Below are positions 7,356 to 14,829 of a DNA stretch of 58,391 nt, piece by piece. A program made the translations under genes and the position numbers. Source of the DNA: a virus. The first letter of the stretch is position 1. Every line of letters starts with the position of its first letter. The stretch is from IMG/VR virus record IMGVR_UViG_3300020580_000002, positions 1 through 58,391 of that record. One strand, given 5' to 3'. The notes below the pieces were generated by a model, which ran no database searches, had not been told where the DNA came from, and saw only the letters and a program-made list of their open reading frames with translations.

Positions 7356-8053
7356 TCTGCCACCCCCAAGCGCCAAGCAGGCACAATGTTCTGCTCCAGC
7401 TTGCCCTTGTCACCATCAAGCCCCTTGCGCTGATCGTTACATTCACCCCACTCGATGCGTTCACCCATACGAATGCCCTTTTCACCATCATCAGTGCTCA
7501 CCAGCTTGCCCTCTGGATGGCGCTTGTAGAGCATGATCACGCCAACAGCCGTCGCATCAGGATAGATACAGTTAATGGTGAGCGCCTCTTGACGGTCAGG
7601 ATGCTCACTAGGTCTGCCCGCCTGGCGCTGCCACTCCTCAGACTGCTCCTTCGTCAAATCCTTTGGCGTCACCAAACACCACCCATCCGTCACTAACACC
7701 ATAGCAGCAGCTTGATGCTTGGCACAAAACTCACTCAACCCCCGACCAATCTCCCGCTTAGCCCTTGGCCCATTCCAGCCTTCAGGTATCAGGGCCACCA
7801 GCACATGCGGCCCTTGATTCAAAGGCGCATACACCATAGCCATGGGCATGAAGTCTGCGCCCTTCGCTGCTGTCTCGACCAACATGCTGCGCGCCAACTC
7901 CACAGCCTCATCAAACATGGCCTCCACACTCTCGGTCTGCGGCTTCTGGTGCTCATCAGCAGGCACAGGCGCATGTACGAACTCAACCGGCCCATAAGTT
8001 TCGTTTTTGCCCCTTGCTGACCACTTTTTGAGCACGTCGTCAAGGTCGCTCAT
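7352..8053 (-). CDS. Conserved hypothetical phage protein
   Basis: The 233-residue soluble protein begins at ATG 8053, with GAAAGGGGG upstream. It has an alpha/beta mix with strands MVLVTDGW and TAVGVIMLYKR and a conserved-looking RPSEHPDRQEALTINC segment. I recall similar hypothetical proteins in other phages but no function. No catalytic motif is apparent. Confidence 0.65.
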   Translation of the reverse strand: MSDLDDVLKKWSARGKNETYGPVEFVHAPVPADEHQKPQTESVEAMFDEAVELARSMLVETAAKGADFMPMAMVYAPLNQGPHVLVALIPEGWNGPRAKREIGRGLSEFCAKHQAAAMVLVTDGWCLVTPKDLTKEQSEEWQRQAGRPSEHPDRQEALTINCIYPDATAVGVIMLYKRHPEGKLVSTDDGEKGIRMGERIEWGECNDQRKGLDGDKGKLEQNIVPAWRLGVAE

Positions 8054-8307
8054 GCTGCACCCCCTTTCACCACACCACAGCGCTTGACATGCCTCACCAG
8101 CGAGCGCCTGTCTATAAATCCAAACTCACCACACTTGGCACACTTGCGCTCATCGCGACGGGCCTTCAGCCGCTTGCGCCTACGCTCCCCACGTGCTGCC
8201 TTAAGCATCTCACTGTGCCCAATGATGCCTGCGAAGCTGCCCCACCGCGACTTGGCAGCCTTACGACCACCGCGTCCATGTTTTCTAGTACCGCCTCTAC
8301 CTGGCAT
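8050..8307 (-). CDS. Very basic zinc-finger protein
   Basis: The start is ATG 8307, inside the end of the upstream gene. The 85-residue protein is Gly/Arg/Lys-rich at the N-terminus and ends in a finger CAKCGEFGFIDRRSLVRHVKRC (C-x2-C-x12-H-x3-C type, with an additional Cys/His choice). Charge and finger suggest nucleic-acid binding. Confidence 0.65.
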   Translation of the reverse strand: MPGRGGTRKHGRGGRKAAKSRWGSFAGIIGHSEMLKAARGERRRKRLKARRDERKCAKCGEFGFIDRRSLVRHVKRCGVVKGGAA

Positions 8308-8488
8308 TGCCCACCACCTTTGCCTGTTCGTCATCACGGAACGCTTTAGTCTCAGTCAGCAACCACTCAGTGCGTTCCCATGCGCTGATCAACTTCATCT
8401 CACGCAGGTCAAGCTGCATCTGGTGCAGCTCACTCAGCAGCCTGTTAAACCTAGCTGTGCGAATGTCTTTGTCAGTCATCACATTCAT
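8297..8488 (-). CDS. Small helical protein
   Basis: The 63-residue protein is preceded by GGTGGTGG. Heptad-like Leu/Met spacing (LLSELHQMQLDLREMKL) suggests a coiled coil. It overlaps both neighbours. Function unknown. Confidence 0.6.
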   Translation of the reverse strand: MNVMTDKDIRTARFNRLLSELHQMQLDLREMKLISAWERTEWLLTETKAFRDDEQAKVVGNAR

Positions 8489-8712
8489 GCTGCCACCACC
8501 TTTCGTGCACGGTGCATACCTAACTTATTCCCACACCACCACGGCGTAATGCGATTGCCTTCCACATCGTCAAGGCTCACCATCAGACCAGAGCCATGCG
8601 CATAGCCACAAAAGCAACACTGGCTGTCGCGCAACTCGCCAGTGAACACCTGCCCATGGCGCTTAGCCCCTGGTGCACACATCTCACATACCGAATGTGC
8701 TTCACTGTCCAT
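8485..8712 (-). CDS. Zinc-binding small protein
   Basis: The 75-residue protein has CEMCAPG at residues 9-12 and CCFCGYAHG at about 32-35, plus WWCG near 59. Together they could form a zinc ribbon. TAGGAG precedes the ATG. It follows the VWA gene by eight bases. Confidence 0.65.
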   Translation of the reverse strand: MDSEAHSVCEMCAPGAKRHGQVFTGELRDSQCCFCGYAHGSGLMVSLDDVEGNRITPWWCGNKLGMHRARKVVAA

Positions 8713-8720
8713 GTCTGCTC

Positions 8721-10151
8721 CTACTTGAACTGAGCTGCGTAGTGCGTGCTTTTCAGGTACGCATCAATGTTGTGGTACTGCGTAATCCCGACCATTTTGC
8801 ATATGAGCAGACACTCCAGGTTCAGCGTAGGATGATTCTGCTCACCACCCATGCTCGCACCCGTCACCTCCCCATCACTAATCCACACCCTTGGCCTGGC
8901 TTGACGCGCCAGCCACCTGAGCGCAGGCCCATCCACCACATTGGCACCAGGAAACGTAGGCCAGGAGCGCTCAGCAGCATGCCGACCTTCCTTGGCGAGC
9001 ACGGTCAAATGCCCCATGCTCAAGCCCCTGCTGTCATGCTCACCACCACCTGAGTAGACAGCAATGGTTGCCAACGGGCTCCTGCGTAGCAACTCCACCA
9101 ACTGAGCCTCACTGATGCTCATGCTGCCACTCTTGTCGAGCAACACCGTCCCACCAAGGCCGGGCAACTTCGCATGCCACGCCCTGCCGTCCATCGCCGG
9201 AATGAGCGCTCGATGCGGATAGCGAAAGGCACCAATGAAACAAGGGCGATGTCTAAACGAATGCCTGATGGCGCGCTTGGTCATTGACAGTGCACGCTTG
9301 CGCATCTGGCCCCACGGCGGTATATCCATGCCCGACTGGCGCTCACTCTCACTCTTCAACCGTTCGAGCTGCTCACCAGCCGTCTCCATGTCTTTGGTCC
9401 ACGCCAGGGAGCGCATGAAGTCACGTTTCCACTCGCTAGACAGGTGCCTCATGCTATTGAGCCAATTCATCATGTCTCTGCTATTCTCTTTGCGCTTCCC
9501 CTCAGGCACATCACCAGCTCCTGACCGTGGCATGATGGCGCCCTCATCCACAGCGCGCTTGAGGTCAAAGGCATCCTGCACCACCTCTGCCCAGTGTGCG
9601 AGCTGAACAGCATCAAACTGACCAGCAGCAGCACCAGTCGCAGCCTTGGCACCAATCGCTTGTGCCCCCTGCGCTGCTTTCGCTGCTGCAATATTTATCT
9701 CCTTGCTAGCCCTTTGAACCCATGGTGGCAAGTTGTTGGCCAACGATGCCCCAAACGAGCCAATGTACGTCTTAGCCAGATACTCAACCCCATGACTAGC
9801 ATCAGCCACTACTGGTAGCGCCTTCAGCTCAACGCCCCTCGCAGCAGCAAACCCATTCACCGCCGCCATGAACACCGCCTCAACGATGTCCCTTTCAACA
9901 TGCGCCTCACGACACAGGCGCGCATATTCAGCCACCGCTGCTTCTTGCGAATGGCGCAATTGCAGGTTAGCGTACTGCTGAAACCTCAACGCCTCACTAG
10001 CCTCATCATCACCCATGGGGGCAGTGAACGAGCCACCACCCCCATAGCCCACCACCACCCGCGCTGTTGGTGCATTGCTGACGCCCCACGGTCCAGTGCC
10101 ATGCACTGCACTCGGCAGGGCACCCTTCTGATCATCACCTCGCTTAGCCAT
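8721..10151 (-). CDS. VWA-domain protein, partner of the MoxR-type ATPase
   Basis: The 476-residue protein is helical for the first 300 residues and then has a von Willebrand A fold with a MIDAS motif DKSGS (339-343) and a later SDGEVTG (about 423-430). Its start shares one base with the stop of the MoxR-type gene (TGATG), the classic arrangement of MoxR/RavA-ViaA/CobS-CobT pairs. In known pairs the ATPase acts with the VWA protein as a metal-dependent chaperone or chelatase. The phage role is unknown; no chelatase large subunit or cobalamin gene was seen. Confidence 0.85.
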   Translation of the reverse strand: MAKRGDDQKGALPSAVHGTGPWGVSNAPTARVVVGYGGGGSFTAPMGDDEASEALRFQQYANLQLRHSQEAAVAEYARLCREAHVERDIVEAVFMAAVNGFAAARGVELKALPVVADASHGVEYLAKTYIGSFGASLANNLPPWVQRASKEINIAAAKAAQGAQAIGAKAATGAAAGQFDAVQLAHWAEVVQDAFDLKRAVDEGAIMPRSGAGDVPEGKRKENSRDMMNWLNSMRHLSSEWKRDFMRSLAWTKDMETAGEQLERLKSESERQSGMDIPPWGQMRKRALSMTKRAIRHSFRHRPCFIGAFRYPHRALIPAMDGRAWHAKLPGLGGTVLLDKSGSMSISEAQLVELLRRSPLATIAVYSGGGEHDSRGLSMGHLTVLAKEGRHAAERSWPTFPGANVVDGPALRWLARQARPRVWISDGEVTGASMGGEQNHPTLNLECLLICKMVGITQYHNIDAYLKSTHYAAQFK

Positions 10152-10870
10152 CAGGCACCAACCTTCGCCGCAACAGGAGCACCACTCAACTTCAAGGCAG
10201 CCACCACATCTCTGCCCTTGGCGCCAAACGCGACTTTCGCTGCCTCATCACTGTCAACACCAGCCAGCGCCAACCTAGCAAACGTCAGTGCAGCGCGGGG
10301 ACTAATGGCCTTGCTCTCCTGCGCATACGACTTCTTCACCATGGTGCCCAACCCATTCACTTGTGCATTCAGGTGAGCAATGAGCGCAGGATGGGGCACA
10401 CTCACCACAATCACGCACTCAAACCGGTCTGCCAGCGCCGGGTCTAATTCGTCAACACCACTGTTGCTAGTGGCGATGACGGTGAACGTAGCCTTAGGCT
10501 GTACCACTTCGCCAGTAGGCAGAACAATCTGACATACGTCAGGGCTGTCGAGCACCCCCAACATGGCATCCTTGACCGAGCTGCTGGCACGTCCTAGCTC
10601 GTTGACCACAACCAAGCTGCCCTCTCTCAGCGCCGTCGTCAAAGGCCCATCGTGCCACACAAACTCACCACCCTTGGGCACAAAGTGTCCTAGCAACTCC
10701 TGCAACACCACATCCTCAGACAGGGTAATGCTAATCACCTGCTGCTGCTTAGACTTCAGGGCATGCTGCGCCGCATAGGTCTTACCCACCCCCGGCGGAC
10801 CCACCACAAAGATGCGATTCAAATGCCGCACTGCCACTTCCAGTAACTTCCAGTTCGCTTCAGACATCAT
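10151..10870 (-). CDS. MoxR-type AAA+ ATPase
   Basis: The 239-residue protein starts at ATG 10870 (ATG 10867 also possible), with AAGGGGG upstream. Walker A GPPGVGKT is at 24-31 and the Walker B strand is SLVVVNELGRA with Asn-Glu (90-91) instead of Asp-Glu. ATSNSG (sensor 1) and DPALADRFE (arginine finger) follow. The size fits the ATPase core of MoxR/CobS. The Asn in Walker B may alter metal binding, but the Glu is kept. It is coupled to the VWA gene downstream. Confidence 0.85.
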   Translation of the reverse strand: MMSEANWKLLEVAVRHLNRIFVVGPPGVGKTYAAQHALKSKQQQVISITLSEDVVLQELLGHFVPKGGEFVWHDGPLTTALREGSLVVVNELGRASSSVKDAMLGVLDSPDVCQIVLPTGEVVQPKATFTVIATSNSGVDELDPALADRFECVIVVSVPHPALIAHLNAQVNGLGTMVKKSYAQESKAISPRAALTFARLALAGVDSDEAAKVAFGAKGRDVVAALKLSGAPVAAKVGA

Positions 10871-11013
10871 CGTCCCCCTTGCGCACCACCTAACACCATG
10901 ATGCTCCCTGCTACTGCTATGGCGGGGGATAGCCATTCTCACCTGTCTGGTGCTTGTCCAGCCAGGCTCCATAGCAGCAGCAGGCAGCACCATCGCGCTG
11001 CCCATTTCAGTGA

Positions 11014-11250
11014 TTAGTTAACGCGACAATGCTGCTCATGCAGGTCCCACCACCGACCATCTGCCTCTACAGCCTTTTGCGGGTCAGGCCACACCTCAGG
11101 ACCAGTCTCACACTCACTACCACAGGGGCATATCATGGTGCACCTGCTTGGAAAGTGTCCATGCTCTTTCCACATGTCACCCCAGGCAGGCTCATACCAA
11201 TCAATGCGCTCAATGAGCGCACCACATTCACATCTGACGGTCAACATCAC
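11014..11250 (-). CDS. Zinc-ribbon protein
   Basis: The 78-residue protein has CECG at residues 7-10 and CPCG at about 41-44, with further Cys near 37 and 47. A helix-poor small domain is followed by a Trp-rich tail. Its ATG overlaps the upstream stop. The 143 bases from its stop to the MoxR start hold only an in-frame extension of MoxR and no other gene that I can support. Confidence 0.6.
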   Translation of the reverse strand: MMLTVRCECGALIERIDWYEPAWGDMWKEHGHFPSRCTMICPCGSECETGPEVWPDPQKAVEADGRWWDLHEQHCRVN

Positions 11251-11657
11251 ACCACCGACCTATCGAGCGACTGACACTCAAGGTGCGCTGACGCCAACCT
11301 CCACCCCAGCGCCACCATCTGAAGGCTAGCGAATATGACAGGCTTACACAGTTCGATACCTTCACCCTGACAAGCCTTCATGTGGTCCAACAACTGATGC
11401 GCCGCCCCATGCATATACGCACCAAACTCACCACCCTCATTGTGCAGGTCCGTGAGGCGCTTCAACTCCACATCGAGCAGGCTACTCAAGCTAGCCACCT
11501 TGTCCTTCTTACCTAACTGCTCATCAGCCTGAATAGCATCGGCCGCATGCTGCGTAGCCGTAGCATTGCGAGCCTGCTCTCCCACCACCGTCTCCACCAC
11601 CGCCGTTGACAGCTTGCGTATATCCAACAGCACCATCTGCGTACCTTCCATAACCAT
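11247..11657 (-). CDS. GW-motif paralogue 1, helical protein
   Basis: The 136-residue protein starts at ATG 11657 behind AAAGGGGG. The C-terminal helix ends in LQMVALGWRLASAHL. Two upstream genes end in the same way (MVGWKLAERRM and VLGWRAAALAL), so the three form a diverged tandem family. The rest is mostly helical. No known domain; a shared C-terminal amphipathic helix may mediate assembly or membrane contact. Confidence 0.65.
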   Translation of the reverse strand: MVMEGTQMVLLDIRKLSTAVVETVVGEQARNATATQHAADAIQADEQLGKKDKVASLSSLLDVELKRLTDLHNEGGEFGAYMHGAAHQLLDHMKACQGEGIELCKPVIFASLQMVALGWRLASAHLECQSLDRSVV

Positions 11658-11680
11658 GTTCCCCCTTTCCATGCCGCTCA

Positions 11681-11848
11681 TCAATACTGCGCAGCACGAA
11701 ACTTGTCGAACCACAACGCCCAATCGTGACCATAGGTGCCAAACACCGCACGCCACGTCATCCAAGCAGCCAACATGGTGAGCGCATACGTGAATGCCTC
11801 ACCAGGCTCCATACCACGAGGCGGACCAACATGACGCAAGGGCCACAT
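11681..11848 (-). CDS. 55-residue Trp-rich protein
   Basis: ATG 11848 shares one base with the stop of the upstream gene (TGATG); the TGA is at 11683-11681. The protein has six tryptophans, five of them in the C-terminal half (AAWMTW, GHDWALWFDKF), and an amphipathic or weak membrane helix. The tight coupling and aromatic-rich content support a real gene. Function unknown. Confidence 0.55.
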   Translation of the reverse strand: MWPLRHVGPPRGMEPGEAFTYALTMLAAWMTWRAVFGTYGHDWALWFDKFRAAQY

Positions 11849-12183
11849 CACGTCACACTCTGCGCCGCAAGCTGACTCATCCTGCGCTCAGCCAGCTTCC
11901 ACCCCACCATCAAGCACAAAATAGTGAGCTGCACCGCCCCCTTCTCAGCCCCGCCAGGTTGCTTCTGTGCAGCACTCACACCAGCATCAAGGATAGCCCT
12001 GAACTCCCTGCTCCCCTTGATAGCCTCCATGACCGCATTGGGCTCCTCATCCACCTTGCCAGAGCCAACCATGGTCACCATCCACTTCACCAGCTCGTCA
12101 GCGTAGCCATCCACCAGCTCAGCAGTGAAGTTGCCAACGATAGGCAGCATGTTCGCATCACTCCCACCCCAGTCAGCGCTCAT
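11848..12183 (-). CDS. GW-motif paralogue 2
   Basis: The 111-residue helical protein starts at ATG 12183, overlapping the stop of paralogue 3. The C-terminus LTILCLMVGWKLAERRM matches the terminal helix of its neighbours. It has an acidic N-terminal half. Function unknown. Confidence 0.65.
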   Translation of the reverse strand: MSADWGGSDANMLPIVGNFTAELVDGYADELVKWMVTMVGSGKVDEEPNAVMEAIKGSREFRAILDAGVSAAQKQPGGAEKGAVQLTILCLMVGWKLAERRMSQLAAQSVT

Positions 12184-12512
12184 GTCACACTCTCCACACC
12201 CTCACTAAGGGCCAGGGCAGCAGCTCTCCACCCCAGCACAAAGGTTAGTATCAGACTCGCGGTCACTGCATCCTGACTACTGCTGCCACGTTCTACCAAC
12301 CCACTCATCATGCGGCTGAACTCATCATTGCGGCCCATTCTCTCTACCGCCCTCTGCAACGACAGCGCAGGTTCACCAGTGGCATCTCTGCTCCCTGCAT
12401 CACAGCTATCCATGATGCTTATGCAGTAGGGCATCAACTCCCTGCCAATCCTGGTCAACACCTCATCCGTCAGCATGCCAAAAGGCAGCATCCTGTCACT
12501 CTCATTCGTACC
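12180..12512 (-). CDS. GW-motif paralogue 3
   Basis: The start is ATG 12512, behind GGGGGTG. The 110-residue protein ends in ILTFVLGWRAAALALSEG, the helix shared with the two genes downstream. It is mostly helical and soluble apart from that end. Function unknown. Confidence 0.65.
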   Translation of the reverse strand, partial: GTNESDRMLPFGMLTDEVLTRIGRELMPYCISIMDSCDAGSRDATGEPALSLQRAVERMGRNDEFSRMMSGLVERGSSSQDAVTASLILTFVLGWRAAALALSEGVESVT

Positions 12513-12565
12513 CATCGCAGCACCCCCACATAGCACCACTGTCACTAGGCGCTATGCTGGAAGCA

Positions 12566-13114
12566 CTACTCGTCAGTAGCGACCTCAGTCAACGTCCCCA
12601 TCACCGGTGGCTGCTGCCCCTGCGCAAAGTTATACCAGTAGTAATACCGCCCCTGCGCAGAGCGATACTGATACGTACTCACCACCAGCACCACACTCCA
12701 CTCATTAGCATCAGCATCAGCACATGAATAGTCACTCACTGCCGTTTGCGTCCTGCGATTGATCGTCGCATACGCATAAGTGACACTAGTTGCACCAACC
12801 TGCTGGCACCCACTCAACAGCAACCCATCGAAGTTGAAGTCATACAACGCCTGCGCCGGGTCAGCAGCATAGTGCCTCACCATGCCGCACCAGATGTTGC
12901 TGCCATCCACTGCCTGACCACACACGCTAGACTGCGCCGCCACGCCATCAAACGACGCGAGCGACCGCACCGCATAAAGAGTGCTCAGCCCAGTGTTGAG
13001 CTGCCAACTCAGCGTGAAGGTATGTTGAGTACCTACACTCTGAGCCATCAGCAACGGCACAGCAGCCACAGCCAACAACGCGACAACAGCCACGGACATC
13101 CCCTTGGTTCGCAT
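12566..13114 (-). CDS. Secreted or periplasmic protein with signal peptide
   Basis: The 182-residue protein has a classic Sec signal (basic MRTKGM, hydrophobic core to about residue 22, cleavage near MAQS). The mature part is beta-rich and Tyr-rich with four Cys (CGQ, WCGM, SGCQQ, SCAD) that could form two disulfides. GGAGG precedes the ATG at good spacing. An exported protein in a phage early-type operon could act in superinfection exclusion or envelope modification; this is inference. Confidence 0.7.
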   Translation of the reverse strand: MRTKGMSVAVVALLAVAAVPLLMAQSVGTQHTFTLSWQLNTGLSTLYAVRSLASFDGVAAQSSVCGQAVDGSNIWCGMVRHYAADPAQALYDFNFDGLLLSGCQQVGATSVTYAYATINRRTQTAVSDYSCADADANEWSVVLVVSTYQYRSAQGRYYYWYNFAQGQQPPVMGTLTEVATDE

Positions 13115-13160
13115 GTTGTATTACCTCCTCAGTTGATTTGTACTGCTACTGCCCGAACCC

Positions 13161-13421
13161 TCAGTGCAAATCAGCACGCTCGCTTCGCGTACCGTACAGC
13201 CTGTCTCCGTATTGCTTGCCATCCACAAACGTCCTCCAGCATGCATGCCCACAAAAGGCTGGCAGCGCTTTCACCACCCTTTGCGAGAGCTGCACCTCAC
13301 CCGGCACCAACATCCAGAACTGATACAACGTGTCAGGCACCGCGACGCACCCCTCACACTTCTCACCACGCACGTTATCAAAAGCCCTCATGCACTTCGT
13401 CAGTGCCATCACGTTTTCCAT
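13161..13421 (-). CDS. Cys-containing small protein
   Basis: The 86-residue protein starts at ATG 13421 (a GTG lies one codon upstream). It has KCEGC at about residues 22-26 and FCGHAC at about 57-62, a plausible four-Cys zinc site. The start lies within the end of the upstream gene. Function unknown. Confidence 0.6.
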   Translation of the reverse strand: MENVMALTKCMRAFDNVRGEKCEGCVAVPDTLYQFWMLVPGEVQLSQRVVKALPAFCGHACWRTFVDGKQYGDRLYGTRSERADLH

Positions 13422-13566
13422 CACCCACCATCCTCACCGAAGCTGCGGCAATCGCCTTCGCAACACTCACATCTTCCGTCATAGCCACAAAGTCTCCCTT
13501 GGCATCCAGCACTTCCATGCCATTCACATGCCACGGGAGCCTATCGGCTGCAAGCGCATTTCTCAT
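13378..13566 (-). CDS. Small phage protein, PWxVxGxxVxDAxG type
   Basis: The 62-residue protein has LPWHVNGMEVLDAKGDFVA and a later VAKAIAAAS helix, a pattern I have seen in many short phage proteins of unknown role. GGTGGTGAG precedes the ATG. It overlaps the next gene by about 44 bases in another frame. Confidence 0.6.
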   Translation of the reverse strand: MRNALAADRLPWHVNGMEVLDAKGDFVAMTEDVSVAKAIAAASVRMVGDGKRDGTDEVHEGF

Positions 13567-13569
13567 GAC

Positions 13570-13710
13570 TCACCACCCTCTCACCACGCATACTCCCCTC
13601 ACCAACCCGACGTTCGCACCATTCTGCTGCGCTGCTCTGCCATCTGACGCTGCTGACCACGCGACCGCAATCAGCCACACAGCCAGCATCACCACATCGC
13701 TCCAGCTCAT
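13570..13710 (-). CDS. 46-residue single-span membrane protein
   Basis: ATG 13710 overlaps the upstream TGA (ATGA); the TGA at 13572-13570 is three bases before the next start. A hydrophobic segment (about residues 6-20) with several Trp is followed by a polar C-terminus. Coupling on both sides supports translation. Function unknown. Confidence 0.5.
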   Translation of the reverse strand: MSWSDVVMLAVWLIAVAWSAASDGRAAQQNGANVGLVRGVCVVRGW

Positions 13711-13898
13711 GGCTGCCTCAGGCGATACAGCAGCACCTTCGCCACATCCAGCGCATTCTCTTCGTCGTCTGTCTCAGGTTGAAACAGGTCAACATGCGCT
13801 TGCAGCATGTCAATTAGACAACCCTGCTCCTCTGTGTTCATGACCAGCACATGTACCTTACAGGCCACGCCAGTCTCGTCGAGTATTTCAGTCATCAC
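13707..13898 (-). CDS. Small acidic protein
   Basis: The 63-residue protein starts at GTG 13898 or ATG 13895; GGAGG lies upstream. Two Cys and a long acidic helix (DLFQPETDDEENALDVAKVLL). No domain is recognised. It overlaps the stop of the upstream gene. Confidence 0.55.
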   Translation of the reverse strand: MMTEILDETGVACKVHVLVMNTEEQGCLIDMLQAHVDLFQPETDDEENALDVAKVLLYRLRQP

Positions 13899-14122
13899 GG
13901 TGTCGCCTCCAGATACGCATTAAGCGCCTTCACCAAGCGCTTCACCTGTTCGTCGCTGAGATAGGCAGTAGCATACCCACCCTCAACACCCACCTGAATC
14001 AGGCAGGCATTCTCAAATGCATCACCACGCGCGCCAATCTCACCTTCAGACACATGCACCTCTTCGAGAGGCACCAGTGTCTTGACGGTCTTGTGAAAGT
14101 TAGCCCTGAGCATGGTGCTCAT
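13895..14122 (-). CDS. Small hypothetical protein
   Basis: The protein has 75 residues from ATG 14122; ATG 14113 is also possible and the frame is open further upstream. It has strand-rich ACLIQVGVEGGYATAYLS followed by a C-terminal helix EQVKRLVKALNAYLEA. Function unknown. Confidence 0.55.
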   Translation of the reverse strand: MSTMLRANFHKTVKTLVPLEEVHVSEGEIGARGDAFENACLIQVGVEGGYATAYLSDEQVKRLVKALNAYLEATP

Positions 14123-14285
14123 CGCTGTCGTCACCTTCTTCCAACTGCGCATCTTCCCGCTCTGTGTCGAAAATCAGTTGACCCTCAGGGCAGAAAGGGT
14201 GCTCACCAAGGCCATCAAACAGAGCGTCAGCGCACCTCTTGCAGCGTTGCGCGTGTTTCTCAAGGTCGGAAACTGTCTCACTCAT
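14100..14285 (-). CDS. Small acidic zinc-site protein
   Basis: The 61-residue protein has CKRCADALFDGLGEHPFC (three Cys plus His) and an acidic tail with EEGDDSDEHH. It has AGGTG upstream. Function unknown. Confidence 0.55.
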   Translation of the reverse strand: MSETVSDLEKHAQRCKRCADALFDGLGEHPFCPEGQLIFDTEREDAQLEEGDDSDEHHAQG

Positions 14286-14294
14286 AGCAGCACC

Positions 14295-14438
14295 TCACCA
14301 GGCATACTCGCGTGCATACATCTCAACGTCAAGCACAAAAGGGAACTCCCAATAATACTCATTGCCAACCACCCCAGCGAACCTATACGACTCGGCCGTC
14401 CGGTACCAAATGAACCCAAACCGCATGTCAATCAGCAT
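14295..14438 (-). CDS. 47-residue aromatic protein
   Basis: The start is ATG 14438, with AAAGGGGG just upstream; the frame is open upstream but without a better start. The short protein is rich in Phe/Tyr/Trp (FGFIWYR, YYWEFPFVL). The 115 bases between its start and the next gene upstream contain no further gene that I can support. Confidence 0.5.
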   Translation of the reverse strand: MLIDMRFGFIWYRTAESYRFAGVVGNEYYWEFPFVLDVEMYAREYAW

Positions 14439-14553
14439 GTCATCCCCCTTTGAGCACCGCTTAGGACACAACGCGAGCGCAGCACTCACCAAGCGCCTGC
14501 CACAACCTATCAGGCCAGGCGCCAGTCAGGGCTGAGCACCCTTGTGACGAACC

Positions 14554-14811
14554 CTACGCGACGCGATTCTGATACCACTGCACCCCACGCTCAGTGAGCT
14601 TGTAGCAATGGCCCGACTTATCAAGCAGCCCATAGCGGACCAACCCGCTCATGAGTTCTTCGAACTGGTCTAACCTCATGACGGCCTGGAGCGCCGCATA
14701 CATCACCCCACCTGGTGCTCCAATGTCAGGATTGGCCACACTCACCGCCTCAATGACGGCATCTACGATGTTAGCCATCACTTTTGCCTGTTGAGCATTC
14801 GTATTCACCAT
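14554..14811 (-). CDS. Small conserved phage protein, possible winged helix
   Basis: The 85-residue protein starts at ATG 14811 after GAAAGGGGG. The sequence GAPGGVMYAALQ..F..LMSGLVRYGLLDKSGHCYKLT looks like a small winged-helix fold and recurs in other phages. It is the first gene downstream of the structured noncoding region. Confidence 0.65.
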   Translation of the reverse strand: MVNTNAQQAKVMANIVDAVIEAVSVANPDIGAPGGVMYAALQAVMRLDQFEELMSGLVRYGLLDKSGHCYKLTERGVQWYQNRVA

Positions 14812-14829
14812 GTATCCCCCTTTCGAATC

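Noticed and set aside
12746-13843. Long plus-strand open frame of 365 codons
   Set aside because: It runs antisense to at least five minus-strand genes with ribosome sites and overlaps, is rich in His/Thr/Ser/Pro as expected for a shadow frame, and has no ribosome site.
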